Positions 6,908-16,935 of a stretch of 58,765 nt of DNA are shown here, one piece after another (positions within the stretch are counted from its first letter, which is position 1; every line of letters starts with the position of its first letter). The notes under the pieces were generated by a model. The model had not been told where the DNA came from and searched no databases. It saw only the letters and a program-made list of their open reading frames with translations. The DNA is from Candidatus Gastranaerophilales bacterium. Its GTDB lineage: Bacteria; Cyanobacteriota; Vampirovibrionia; Gastranaerophilales; Gastranaerophilaceae. The stretch covers positions 1 to 58,765 of the forward strand of contig CALVEV010000033.1 in the NCBI GenBank assembly GCA_944326685.1, written 5' to 3'. The translations under genes and the position numbers were made by a program.

Positions 6908-9900
6908 ATGCTAATCAAAGGAGATATAAAATCAAATAAGTTTAATCTACTCGTTGAAAATTTTATTCAACTTGTTCAAAGTGGTGTCAAAACCAATAAT
7001 ATTCTTGTTATCTTACAAACTCCGAATGATAAAAACAGATTTATTAATAACATCCTAGAAAAAATTGATATCCCTGTTATTGAAAAACTTAATATCCATA
7101 CTTTCCACGGGCTTATTTATAATACAATCTGTGATAATTGGCCTATTCTTGAATCAATTGTTCCGACAAAAAAACATTCAATTCTACCAAACCTTGTTGG
7201 CTTAGAAGTTTCTCAATTAATACTTAAAGATATTCTAAAAGATATTCAGGTTAAAGGGTACAATTCTAAAAAATCACTTCTGCACCAAATTTTTAGAAGA
7301 TATTCACTTATCTTACAAAATAATCTTACGGAATCTGAAATCGCTGAAAAATCTGAAATCCTCAAAGAAACTTTTGCTGAAGATGCGCATAAAATTATTA
7401 AAACGCTTATGGCTAGAACTCTTACTTTTAGAAGTTTTGACTATTTAAGACAAATGCCGTTATTCAAATATATTTTTCAAAATACAGATTATTTTAAAAA
7501 TATTGAATATCTAATAATCGATGATGCAGACGAACTTACTCCTGCTGCGTTTGCGTTTTTAGAACAATTAAAAGTAAAAGATAAATTTATTGGGTTTGAT
7601 TCTCCAGGAAATTCTCGAGTTGGTTATCTCGGTGCAGAACCTGAATTTGAAACAATTTTATACAACTTATACAAAGAACTACCCCAAACTCTTGAATCCA
7701 ATTCAAACCAAGATGCTAATAAACTTTATTTCAATATTTTAGAAGATAAAGAAAATATCCTAGAAAATTTATCTTATGTTTCATATTCCAAAAGACCTGA
7801 AATGATTGATAATGGTGTAAATAAGCTAAAAGAACTCATCAATAAAGGTGTAAAACCTACTGATATCGTAATTGTTTCGCCTGTTATAGATGATGTTCTT
7901 AAGTTTTCGCTTGCTCAAAAGCTTTCTACATACGATTTACAGTTTATTTCAGGTAGTGAAAAACTTATTGATAATAGTTTAATAAAATGTGTAATCAATA
8001 TTTTAAAATTAGGTATAAATCTACCTATTAATCAGTTTGAATTAAGAAGTATTTTATCTGATTTTCTTGATATTCCTATAAAAAATTCTAAAGATATTCT
8101 TAAGGGTTACAAGGCTAAAGGAGTTTTACCAACAGGGATTCAGAACGAAAAATATTCAAGATTGTTAGAAGTTATTCAGTATCTTAAAACTGCTGAAATA
8201 CCTTTATCAGAAAAAATATTCTACATATACCAAACTCTTATCGATAGGATTTCGGCTGAAAAAGTTAGAAAATTTAATTTCTTCTTAAAACAAATCCAAG
8301 ATTTTGAAAAAGTATTTTCTCAAAAAGAATTAGAAAATAGAGTTGATGATATAATTATACAGTTAGAAAATTCTATTGTATCTGAAAATCCTTATTCAGT
8401 TTTAACTGTTGGTGAAAATGATATTATTATATCGACTCCTCAAAAAATTATTGATAATAAAATTCAAACAAAGTACCAAATCTGGCTTGATGTTTCATCG
8501 TCTGAATGGACAAAATCTGATACAGGACCTTTGTATAATTCTTGGGTGTTTCAAAAAAGCTGGGATAAGGGAGAATATACAATCGAGGATGATATTAAAC
8601 TTTCCAGAGAAAAAACTGCTAAAATTATCAGAAAATTAGCTTTATGTACGGAATATGTTTATGCGTTTTCTTCTCTTTTTGATTCGCAAGGGGTTGAAAA
8701 TTTTGGTGGGATAGAAAAATTTCTAATCATAGAACATAAAGAAACAACAACTGAAACTAAGTTTCATATAATCCCTCGTGATGATCAAAAACCTGTTCTT
8801 GATTATGAAAAAGGTCAAATGGCTATTTCTGCTGTCCCTGGAGCTGGAAAAACAACAATTCTTTTAGCACTCGTTTTAAAACTTATGGATAAAGGAATTC
8901 AGCCTGATAATATTTATGTTCTAACTTATATGGAATCAGCGGCAAGGAATTTTAAAGACAGGATAAAAAATATTAATCCTGAAAATACAAAGCTCCCTAA
9001 TATTACAACAATTCACGGGCTTGCTTTAAGAATCATAAAAGAAAATTCTAACTATGAAAGATTAGGACTTGATGCTGATTTTGATATCTGTGATGATTCT
9101 CTAAAAGGTAGAATTTTAGGTTCTATCTCAGGGAACATTGATAAATCAGATATAGAAGATTTTACTCGAGCAATATCTGTTCTAAAATTTAGCAACTTGT
9201 CTAAAACTAGGTTTGAAGAAATTTTTTCTAACCCTAACAAACTTCATCCTAAAGTTAATCGTTTTTTAAGGTTCTTTAGGGAATACCAACAAAAACTTTC
9301 TGAAAACAATCTTATAGATTATGATGATATTCTTGTATCTGCTGTAAAACTTTTGGAAGAAAATCCTGATATTCTAGAATATTATCAAGCTCAATGTCAA
9401 TATATTATTGAAGATGAGGCTCAGGATTCCTCTGCTATTCAGCAAAGATTATTGAACCTTTTATCAGGGAAATACAAAAACCTTATTCGTTGTGGTGACA
9501 TTAACCAAGCAATTACTACAACATTTACAAACGCTGATGTTGAAGGGTTTTATAAATTTATTAATGAATCTCAGAACGTTTCAATGAATCGTTCTCAACG
9601 ATGTACGGAAGATGTTTGGAAGCTTGCGAACGAACTTGTTAAAATGGGTGAAGATATCCTAAAAGGTGCTTTTTATCCTATGATGATGAATCCTGTTGAG
9701 GGGAAAAATCCTGTTCAGAAAAATGCGTTATTCTCAAAAGTTTTTGAAACAGGGCAAGATGAAAAAAATTATATTCTGCTAGAAATTAAAAAACTTTTAT
9801 CTGAAAACCCTGATTCTACGATTGGAATTCTTTTAAGAAATAATTTTCAAGTTGCAGAATGGGAAAGTTTTATTAATAATGCAGGGTTCAAGGTTATCAC

Positions 9901-10717
9901 AAGAAGTGAATCTTTGGGTAAAAAAGCTATTTTTAAAACAATTTTTGCAATATTAAAAGCTGTCGAAAACCCTTTCAGTAATACAAATTTGGCTGATACA
10001 TACCAAACTCTTTATGAACAAGGGTTTTATAAAAAGAATTTGTCATCAAAAATTGAATCCTGTGAGGCTGATTTTATTACAATAAATCCTGATGATGCAG
10101 GTGATTTGTCCGAATTCCTTTGGGATATGAATTATTGGTTATTATGTTCAACTATACCTTTGCAAGAATTGGTTTCAAAAATTGGGCTTTGTTATTACAA
10201 AACTGATTTAGAAATCTCTAATGTTTATTTGATTTCTACCCTTGTTGCAAGGTTAAATGTGAAAAATGATTTGACATTATTAGTTGAAAAATTGTCAGAA
10301 CTTGCTAAAAAGCCATCTTTAAGCGGGTTTAAATTCTTTTCAGAAGAAGATACGTCTGAAAAACAATCAGGTAAAATTCAGATAATGACACTTCATAAAT
10401 CAAAAGGTGATGAGTTTGATTATGTATTTATTCCGGAACTTACGGAAAAGAATTTGGCATTAGATATTTCTAAAATGAAACTGAAATCATCATCAACATT
10501 TATGGAAAATGTTAAGGGTTTGGATTTGAACTACAAACCAAAATCAGATGATGAATTAAAAGAGTTCAATATTGCAGAGAATTTGCGACTTCTTTATGTC
10601 GCAATCACAAGAGCAAAAAGAAAACTTTATATCACAGCATCAGAAAAATCAAAATCCTTTGGTCGTATGCAAGATAACGAATTGAATATGATTTTTGATA
10701 GATTGTTGGTGGGGTAA
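6908..10717 (+). CDS. Double UvrD/PcrA-like SF1 helicase, N-terminal motor degenerate
   Basis: A 1269-residue protein with two consecutive UvrD-type motors. In the C-terminal one (about 625-1269) all landmarks are present: Walker A AVPGAGKTT near 642, Walker B IIEDEAQDSS near 832, and motif VI LLYVAITRAKRKLY near 1228. The N-terminal half has the same layout in degraded form: GDIKSNKF where Walker A should be, a HTFHGL motif near 65, and LIIDDADELTPAAFAFL near 203 as a motif II remnant. This resembles the AddB/AddA arrangement, in which one partner has a dead motor, but fused in one chain and without a visible nuclease domain. A role in recombination or repair is likely. ATG preceded by AAAGG; the stop lies inside an 18-bp palindrome. 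Confidence 0.8.
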   Translation: MLIKGDIKSNKFNLLVENFIQLVQSGVKTNNILVILQTPNDKNRFINNILEKIDIPVIEKLNIHTFHGLIYNTICDNWPILESIVPTKKHSILPNLVGLEVSQLILKDILKDIQVKGYNSKKSLLHQIFRRYSLILQNNLTESEIAEKSEILKETFAEDAHKIIKTLMARTLTFRSFDYLRQMPLFKYIFQNTDYFKNIEYLIIDDADELTPAAFAFLEQLKVKDKFIGFDSPGNSRVGYLGAEPEFETILYNLYKELPQTLESNSNQDANKLYFNILEDKENILENLSYVSYSKRPEMIDNGVNKLKELINKGVKPTDIVIVSPVIDDVLKFSLAQKLSTYDLQFISGSEKLIDNSLIKCVINILKLGINLPINQFELRSILSDFLDIPIKNSKDILKGYKAKGVLPTGIQNEKYSRLLEVIQYLKTAEIPLSEKIFYIYQTLIDRISAEKVRKFNFFLKQIQDFEKVFSQKELENRVDDIIIQLENSIVSENPYSVLTVGENDIIISTPQKIIDNKIQTKYQIWLDVSSSEWTKSDTGPLYNSWVFQKSWDKGEYTIEDDIKLSREKTAKIIRKLALCTEYVYAFSSLFDSQGVENFGGIEKFLIIEHKETTTETKFHIIPRDDQKPVLDYEKGQMAISAVPGAGKTTILLALVLKLMDKGIQPDNIYVLTYMESAARNFKDRIKNINPENTKLPNITTIHGLALRIIKENSNYERLGLDADFDICDDSLKGRILGSISGNIDKSDIEDFTRAISVLKFSNLSKTRFEEIFSNPNKLHPKVNRFLRFFREYQQKLSENNLIDYDDILVSAVKLLEENPDILEYYQAQCQYIIEDEAQDSSAIQQRLLNLLSGKYKNLIRCGDINQAITTTFTNADVEGFYKFINESQNVSMNRSQRCTEDVWKLANELVKMGEDILKGAFYPMMMNPVEGKNPVQKNALFSKVFETGQDEKNYILLEIKKLLSENPDSTIGILLRNNFQVAEWESFINNAGFKVITRSESLGKKAIFKTIFAILKAVENPFSNTNLADTYQTLYEQGFYKKNLSSKIESCEADFITINPDDAGDLSEFLWDMNYWLLCSTIPLQELVSKIGLCYYKTDLEISNVYLISTLVARLNVKNDLTLLVEKLSELAKKPSLSGFKFFSEEDTSEKQSGKIQIMTLHKSKGDEFDYVFIPELTEKNLALDISKMKLKSSSTFMENVKGLDLNYKPKSDDELKEFNIAENLRLLYVAITRAKRKLYITASEKSKSFGRMQDNELNMIFDRLLVG

Positions 10718-10728
10718 ATATTTACCCC
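10711..10728. repeat. Perfect palindrome GGGGTAAATATTTACCCC
   Basis: Two head-to-head copies of the dispersed GGGGTAAAT motif form an 18-bp perfect palindrome in the 17-base gap between convergent genes and over the helicase stop. It may serve as a bidirectional terminator, although no T run follows directly. Confidence 0.7.
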
Positions 10729-10734
10729 TATTTA

Positions 10735-13410
10735 TTATACTCCAGCTTCTTGTTTATGTTTGAACTGCATTTCGTAAAGTGCTTTGTATTGACCGTTTTC
10801 AATTTGCATTAATTCATCGTGAGTTCCAAGTTCTACAAGATGTCCTTGATTGATTACTGCAATTCTATCAGCATTTTTAATAGTGGATAATCTATGAGCA
10901 ATAATAAATACGGTTCTATTTTTCATTAGATTATCCATAGCTTTTTGAACAATTGCTTCTGATTCGTTATCAAGAGCAGATGTTGCTTCATCTAATATAA
11001 CAATTGGAGCATTTCTAAGCATTGCACGAGCAATTGCAACTCTTTGCCTTTGTCCTCCTGATAAAGTTAAACCTCGTTCTCCAAGCATTGTATCAAGCCC
11101 ATCAGGTAATTCTTGAATCATATCTTGTAAATGAGCTGATTTAATAGCCTCCATAAGTTCTTCTACAGTTGCATTAGGATTTCCCATCATAATATTTTCT
11201 TTTATTGTTCCTGAATATAAAAAGTTGTCTTGAAATACCATAGAAATATTTTTTCTAAGAGATTTAAGCGAATATTCTCTAATATCTACTCCATCAATCT
11301 TAATAGAACCTGATTTGATATCATAGAAACGTGGGATAAGATTAACTAAAGTAGATTTTCCACCACCTGAGTTTCCGACAATAGCAAGTGTTTCATTCTT
11401 AGGAACAGTAAGAGTAAGATTATTTAAAACAGGATTATTTGGAACATATTCAAAAGTTACATCTTCAAAAGATATATTATTGTTTAAACCTTGAAGAGTT
11501 TTTGGATTTTCACAATCTTTTATAGCCGGTTCTAGGTCAAATAATTCAAATACACGTCCCATCGCAACAAAAATATTTTGAATTCCTGTCATAGTGTTTC
11601 CAAGAGTTTTAACAGGTTTATACAAAAGTAATAAAGATGTTACGAATGAAGCGAACGAACCTGCTGTCATTTGTCCGGAATTTATTAAATAAGTTCCAAC
11701 ACCAAGTACAGTTGCAATTCCACAAGATGCAATAGTGTACATTAAAGGACTCATCCAACCTGCACGTTTATATAGTGACATATTAATATTAAATGATTTC
11801 CAAGTTTGTTCTTTGAAATATTCATTTTGTCTATCTTGTAAATCATATGCTGCCATAACTTTGTTGCCAGAGTATGTTTCATTGATATTTGTGGTGATAT
11901 TACTACCAATAACCATATTTTTGTTAGATGCTTCTTTAATTCTTTTTCTAATAAGAGCAACAGGAACAAAAGCAATACAAAGCACTAAAATTCCAATAAA
12001 TGCAAGTTTCCAAGAACTGTATAGCATAACAGCAATAAGACCTAATGCCCCACATAAACTTGTTGTAATAGTTTTTACGTTATCAACAATTCCAGCAGAT
12101 GCTGTTCCAGGATCTCCCATGTAACGAGAAATAACAATCCCTGATGAGTTGTCATCAAAAAATTGTGGATGCATGTGAATTAATCTATCAAACAAATCAA
12201 ATTTAACATCGTTAGTTATTCTTTGTGATGTCCAAGTAGAACAATATCCGTTGAGATATCTTAATACACCTTGTAATACAGCAAATAAAATAACTCCAAT
12301 AGGAATAATAAATGCCATTTGTAGACTATTTATTGATAAATTAAATCCATGTGCATTATATATAAAATCTTTCCCCCCAATAACAAAATCCATGTATGGT
12401 TTGAGTGCAAAAGCTGTTACACCATCTAAAAGTCCTAATGGTATAGCAATTAAAAAACCAATTAAAATTCTAAACCAATAAGGTTTGATATATGGAAATA
12501 TTCTAGATAATAACCAACCATATTTGAATGAATTTTGCGCAGAAGTTGTTGAAAGCTTATATTTATTAGAATTTTTATATTCTTTAATTTTATCATATAT
12601 TGGAGTTTGTTCTGCATATTTCCACCAAAGAGATGCATAACTATTATATTTATCAGAAATATTATTATAAGGGGTATAAATAGTAAATGTTATTGGGTTT
12701 TCGATATGTAAACAAAGCTTTTTATACATTACATTTGTTTCAAGAGAACAACTGACAGTATTAAAGTGACTTATTATATAATTAAATTTAAAGTTAATGA
12801 ATTTACAATCATTAATAATTATATTAAAATAAATCCACGTAGGAAGTCGTCTATATGCAGAATGATTTTCTATGTTATTGGAAGAAAATAACCTTTGAAA
12901 ATAATCTTGTTTTCTCCATTTGTTTAAATTTATTAATAAAATATCATTCGAAAAAATCTTACTTTTTAAATTAAATAAGTCTTGTATTTTTCCTTGTTCA
13001 AGATTTTCAACTCCTGCACAAGAATTATTTTCAATATTCATATTAAATAATTGTTTTATATTTTGACATACAATGGTATAAGGCGATATATAGAGAACTT
13101 TTTCATAATTAGTTAAGTAAGGTAATTCAAATAAATATAATCTATTTCTAAAACCAAAATTAGTTTTATTTATGAGTATTTTATATTTTTCTCTTTTAAT
13201 TTTAATAAAATTAAAATTTATGATATTTTTATACTTTTTTATAATATTTTTTATAAGATTAATATTTACAATATCAAGTAATCCATCATATAAAAATATA
13301 AATTCAATAGAATTATCTTTGTTATTTTCTAATATACTTTTAAGAGATACACATGATAAATTTATGGTATCATTACTTAATTCTGTTACTATAATAATTG
13401 TATTATCCAT
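10735..13410 (-). CDS. GT8-like domain fused to MsbA-type ABC exporter
   Basis: An 891-residue fusion, last gene of the glycan operon. Residues 1 to about 285 follow the GT8 glycosyltransferase pattern (start TIIIVTELSNDTINLSCVSL, later SNDILLINLNKWRKQDYFQR), but the metal-binding DxD is lost (VLYISPYTIV near 104, where paralogues have LDCD) and the late HxxxxxKPW motif is missing. From about 305 comes a full ABC half-transporter: six-helix membrane domain, Walker A GNSGGGKST near 678, signature LSGGQRQR near 783 and VILDEATSALD near 805. MsbA-type exporters flip lipid-linked glycans. The GT8 part may sense or bind the sugar chain rather than transfer sugar. No methionine start exists at the domain border, so the fusion looks real. 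Confidence 0.88.
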   Translation of the reverse strand: MDNTIIIVTELSNDTINLSCVSLKSILENNKDNSIEFIFLYDGLLDIVNINLIKNIIKKYKNIINFNFIKIKREKYKILINKTNFGFRNRLYLFELPYLTNYEKVLYISPYTIVCQNIKQLFNMNIENNSCAGVENLEQGKIQDLFNLKSKIFSNDILLINLNKWRKQDYFQRLFSSNNIENHSAYRRLPTWIYFNIIINDCKFINFKFNYIISHFNTVSCSLETNVMYKKLCLHIENPITFTIYTPYNNISDKYNSYASLWWKYAEQTPIYDKIKEYKNSNKYKLSTTSAQNSFKYGWLLSRIFPYIKPYWFRILIGFLIAIPLGLLDGVTAFALKPYMDFVIGGKDFIYNAHGFNLSINSLQMAFIIPIGVILFAVLQGVLRYLNGYCSTWTSQRITNDVKFDLFDRLIHMHPQFFDDNSSGIVISRYMGDPGTASAGIVDNVKTITTSLCGALGLIAVMLYSSWKLAFIGILVLCIAFVPVALIRKRIKEASNKNMVIGSNITTNINETYSGNKVMAAYDLQDRQNEYFKEQTWKSFNINMSLYKRAGWMSPLMYTIASCGIATVLGVGTYLINSGQMTAGSFASFVTSLLLLYKPVKTLGNTMTGIQNIFVAMGRVFELFDLEPAIKDCENPKTLQGLNNNISFEDVTFEYVPNNPVLNNLTLTVPKNETLAIVGNSGGGKSTLVNLIPRFYDIKSGSIKIDGVDIREYSLKSLRKNISMVFQDNFLYSGTIKENIMMGNPNATVEELMEAIKSAHLQDMIQELPDGLDTMLGERGLTLSGGQRQRVAIARAMLRNAPIVILDEATSALDNESEAIVQKAMDNLMKNRTVFIIAHRLSTIKNADRIAVINQGHLVELGTHDELMQIENGQYKALYEMQFKHKQEAGV

Positions 13411-13432
13411 TTAATAATCCTTATAACTAATT

Positions 13433-14692
13433 TTAAATGCAATATATTTGTTTTAACTGTTTATATTTCTTTTTATAATGCCTTCTTATCGGTTTGATAA
13501 AAGTACATTTCCATAAAATCCAATAGATAGATATATGCAGAGAAAGATAGATCGGATTTATATTTAAGCGATTATTATAAATTGGCATTTGATATTTATT
13601 TTTATCTATAAATTCTGTTTTATTATTTTTATCAATAATGCCATGTTTAATTAAAAAATTATGTAGAATATCATATTTGTATTTAAATTCTTGGTTAAAC
13701 TTTGTATAATCAATTTCTAAATATAAATCATATAAATTCTTATTAGGAATTTCAAGTACATACGGAATATTATAAAAATCACACAATTCTTTTGTTCTTA
13801 AATCTCTTGAATAAACTAATGAATATACTCCTGATAAAAGAGCTATTATAGAACCATGGATTCTTGATCCAAATGAAAAATTAAAATTATTATCAATGTA
13901 ATATTTTCTCCACATAATTGGATCATAAATAAAATTCATACGATTTTCTCTAATTAATTTTAATGCTAATGGTGGGTACTGTTGGGATAAACGTTCATAA
14001 TCTCCCTTATAATTGCAAAAAAGTAATGAGAAAAAGGTAGCTTGATCAAAAAATTCATATGTTTTATGTTTAATCATGTTATTTATAATGTATTCATTTC
14101 GCAGTAATCTAGCGTCACCGTGTAGCATAACTTTGAAATTTTTTTCCAATACTTTATTATATGACAATTGGAGATCTCTTCCATTCATACAAATCGAAGG
14201 ACAACCTATAATTTCTGCAGTATTACACGGATAAACTTCATTAAAGAATATCTTTGTAATTTCTCCTCGTAATCCGAATTCTCCACCTGTCGTATATACT
14301 TTATCAATAAATCTTTTTGATGGTTCATTAATTTTATTTATGAGATCTTCCATATTTCTCATTTGGGTACACTGTATTCCAACACTAATAACAAATATGG
14401 GTATTGTTAAGTTTTTGCAAGCATTATAGCAATATTCTTTTACCCAATAATCGTTTACAGAAAACATATTTGCGAACAACATTATTACACAATCATATTC
14501 ACTATTTATTTTATCGGATGATAATGTAATAGAACAATCATAATACACATTATGTTCTTTTAAAATTTTTTCTAAAGCATATTCGAAAATTTTATTTCCA
14601 GAATTTCCAAATAATTGAAATTCGTGTTCAATATTTACATAATTTGTTGCTTGCATTGTACTATGAGGAATATATAACAAAATCCTTTTCAT
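13433..14692 (-). CDS. Polysaccharide pyruvyl transferase family protein
   Basis: A 419-residue PF04230-type protein. Landmarks are the start MKRILLYIPHSTMQATNYVN, the middle motif VISVGIQ and the family's C-terminal SFGSRIHGSIIALLSG, a GT-B-like nucleotide-binding segment. Members add ketal-linked pyruvate to glycans or transfer other groups using PEP. The substrate here cannot be named. It lies 22 bases before the GT8-ABC gene. A second member sits at 18241-19392. Confidence 0.82.
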   Translation of the reverse strand: MKRILLYIPHSTMQATNYVNIEHEFQLFGNSGNKIFEYALEKILKEHNVYYDCSITLSSDKINSEYDCVIMLFANMFSVNDYWVKEYCYNACKNLTIPIFVISVGIQCTQMRNMEDLINKINEPSKRFIDKVYTTGGEFGLRGEITKIFFNEVYPCNTAEIIGCPSICMNGRDLQLSYNKVLEKNFKVMLHGDARLLRNEYIINNMIKHKTYEFFDQATFFSLLFCNYKGDYERLSQQYPPLALKLIRENRMNFIYDPIMWRKYYIDNNFNFSFGSRIHGSIIALLSGVYSLVYSRDLRTKELCDFYNIPYVLEIPNKNLYDLYLEIDYTKFNQEFKYKYDILHNFLIKHGIIDKNNKTEFIDKNKYQMPIYNNRLNINPIYLSLHISIYWILWKCTFIKPIRRHYKKKYKQLKQIYCI

Positions 14693-14720
14693 TTTTATTC
14701 ACCTATTTTTCTTATTATTT

Positions 14721-15347
14721 TTATTTTTTTATACACTCTTGAACATTATCAAAAGGTAGGTATTTTATTTTTTCTTCATCAAGTTCCCACCATTTTAAAG
14801 ATAGTAGTTCTTGTATAGTTTTTTCATCAAAACGATATTTTATAATTCTTGCAGGGACTCCTCCTACAATCGCATAAGGTGGAACATCCTTAGTTACTAC
14901 CGCACCTGCTCCAATTATGGCTCCATCTCCTATTTTTACTCCATCTTTATTTTTTGCATATGAACCTATCCATACATCATTACTGACTATAACAGGTAAC
15001 ATAGTATTAAACTTTTTTAATTCTTTCTCTTCTAAATTGAATGAAAATTTTTTAGAATTTAAATATTGAAATGGATGTGTTGATAGCCAATTGGTAGGAT
15101 GTATAGTTAATCCAATACAACAAAAGCTGGCAATAGATGTAAAACTTCCGATTTCTGTATTATGAGATGGAATTATTGTACCTTCACCGATATAACTATT
15201 TTTACCAATTTTACAATTGTATACTGGTTGCAAATAATGAAATGATGGATGCATTGTTTCACGTTTTCGGATTTTAAAACTAAACTTTATTTTAAATATA
15301 GAAATAATAACATGTGTGTCCGTTGCAAATATATTAAATAATCTCAT
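14721..15347 (-). CDS. Hexapeptide-repeat acyltransferase (CatB/xenobiotic type)
   Basis: A 208-residue left-handed beta-helix acyltransferase. Hexapeptide turns run from CKIGKNSYIGEGTIIP to GDGAIIGAGAVVTKDV, followed by PPYAIVGGVPARIIKYRF, the acetyl-CoA-binding end typical of CatB/VatD-like enzymes. It probably O- or N-acetylates a glycan residue. The first 30 residues carry the IFKIKFSFKIRK anchor-like motif shared with cluster neighbours. It overlaps the upstream methyltransferase gene by 14 bases, so translation is likely coupled. Confidence 0.88.
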   Translation of the reverse strand: MRLFNIFATDTHVIISIFKIKFSFKIRKRETMHPSFHYLQPVYNCKIGKNSYIGEGTIIPSHNTEIGSFTSIASFCCIGLTIHPTNWLSTHPFQYLNSKKFSFNLEEKELKKFNTMLPVIVSNDVWIGSYAKNKDGVKIGDGAIIGAGAVVTKDVPPYAIVGGVPARIIKYRFDEKTIQELLSLKWWELDEEKIKYLPFDNVQECIKK

Positions 15348-16077
15348 TTTCTTTCTTTCTTGCTAAAATTGTCCAACCTTCTGCAAAGTCATCATCTTTA
15401 GGAAACTTTTTAAGTAATTTTGTCGTAATAATATTTATTAAAAATGCATTCAATAATCTTAAAAAATGTTTTTTTATGTGATTAAATTGAAATTCATTTA
15501 TTTGTAGACATATATTTTCGAATGTTGTTGTTGAACCTTTTATTTCAACGATTTCAAATCCAGTATTTTCAAGTAATTCTTTTATTTTATATCGGGTAAA
15601 CCTATAATAATCATAAGGTTTAAAATGCTCGGCATACGCAAATGCAAAGGTTAAAAGAAAATATCCGTTATTTTTTAGAACTCTTGATGTTTCTGATAAT
15701 ATTCTTTCCGTATTTGGTATATGTTCTAATGCTTGAAATGATACAATATTGTCGAAAGAATCATTTTCAAACGGAAATGTATTACCATCATATGTATAAT
15801 CTACATTTTTAGAATATGAGATTTCAGGAGTATCATAATCAAGACCAATATATTCTTCACAATTTTCGAATAATGATTCATAAGGTTTTTGCCCACATCC
15901 AATATCTAAAACCTTCCCGGAGAATAAATAAGCTTTTTCTTTTATTTGATTATATAAATTCTTACGCACAATATAACAGCAGCTAAATAATGACATCCAG
16001 TGTGTTGGGATAAAAGCATACTTTTCTTGTGAGTAGTAGTAAATTTTTTTTAATATTTTATCATATAATTTTCTCAT
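15334..16077 (-). CDS. SAM-dependent methyltransferase, class I
   Basis: A 247-residue protein. Motif I is KVLDIGCGQKPYESLF near residue 55. The acidic residue of motif II is in EEYIGLDYDTP, and FDNIVSFQALEHIPN is motif IV of the methyltransferase-11 family. In this operon it probably O-methylates a sugar or lipid-linked intermediate, possibly as a cap; the target is inference. ATG with a GGAGACAAA ribosome binding site. Confidence 0.88.
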   Translation of the reverse strand: MRKLYDKILKKIYYYSQEKYAFIPTHWMSLFSCCYIVRKNLYNQIKEKAYLFSGKVLDIGCGQKPYESLFENCEEYIGLDYDTPEISYSKNVDYTYDGNTFPFENDSFDNIVSFQALEHIPNTERILSETSRVLKNNGYFLLTFAFAYAEHFKPYDYYRFTRYKIKELLENTGFEIVEIKGSTTTFENICLQINEFQFNHIKKHFLRLLNAFLINIITTKLLKKFPKDDDFAEGWTILARKKENEII

Positions 16078-16091
16078 TTTGTCTCCTTATA

Positions 16092-16931
16092 CTATTTTAT
16101 CCATAAAGCATTATCATCTACTTTTACCAATAATTGTTTAATATTATTAGTATTCCTATACTCATCAATAGCATTTCTAGCTCCTTCCCAATAAAAATAA
16201 TCATCGGATAATGTTAATCCTCCTAGAACAACATTTGGATAAAGATAAGTTAATTCGTGTAAAGTTGAATTGTACCAATCTGTATCTAGTCGTAAGAAAC
16301 TAATTTTATCAGGGATTGTTTGAGGAATAGTATCTTCTACTTTTCCTTTTACAAAAACAAAATTTTCAAATGGATAATTTGAACTTTTTAAAACCTTTTT
16401 AACTGATTCTAAAGATGCTTCACACCAACCTTTTGTACCGTCAATAAAATTATATGTAGTATACATTTCATTGTATAATTCAATTGCGTTAATTTCATGA
16501 GTTAAACAATAATCCTTAATAGTAGGTTCAGTCATACCTGTGAATGTATCATATAAATATATTTTTCTGTTTGTTTCACCACGTAATGCTAATGTTTCAG
16601 CTATTAATAATGCACTCCCTCCTTTCCAAACGCCACACTCAATAATATCACCACTTATATTATTATCGATAAGATAGTTTATTATTCTATAATTCATATA
16701 AGCAGCATTAATAGAAATCATTGTATAAGGTTTAATTTTTTCATAAAGATTTATAAATTCATCCCCATAAATGTTATTTAATTTTTTCGTATTTGAATCA
16801 GTTTTTAAATTACAATTACTTGTATTATTAGATTTTATTGTAAATTTGATTTTGAATCCAATTATTGTAATAATTTTATATGTTTTATTGCCTTTTATTT
16901 CTTTTTTTATTGAAAAAAATTTATCTAACAT
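16092..16931 (-). CDS. TylF/MycF-family O-methyltransferase
   Basis: A 279-residue protein. Residues 1-40 carry the KTYKIITIIGFKIKFTIK motif common in this cluster. The TylF domain follows: DIIECGVWKGGSALLIAETL binds SAM, and FLRLDTDWYNSTLHELTYLY holds the metal-binding aspartates of the family. Characterised members methylate sugar hydroxyls on macrolides; bacterial surface-glycan clusters often have relatives. Lies 14 bases before the next gene. Confidence 0.88.
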   Translation of the reverse strand: MLDKFFSIKKEIKGNKTYKIITIIGFKIKFTIKSNNTSNCNLKTDSNTKKLNNIYGDEFINLYEKIKPYTMISINAAYMNYRIINYLIDNNISGDIIECGVWKGGSALLIAETLALRGETNRKIYLYDTFTGMTEPTIKDYCLTHEINAIELYNEMYTTYNFIDGTKGWCEASLESVKKVLKSSNYPFENFVFVKGKVEDTIPQTIPDKISFLRLDTDWYNSTLHELTYLYPNVVLGGLTLSDDYFYWEGARNAIDEYRNTNNIKQLLVKVDDNALWIK

Positions 16932-16935
16932 TTTA

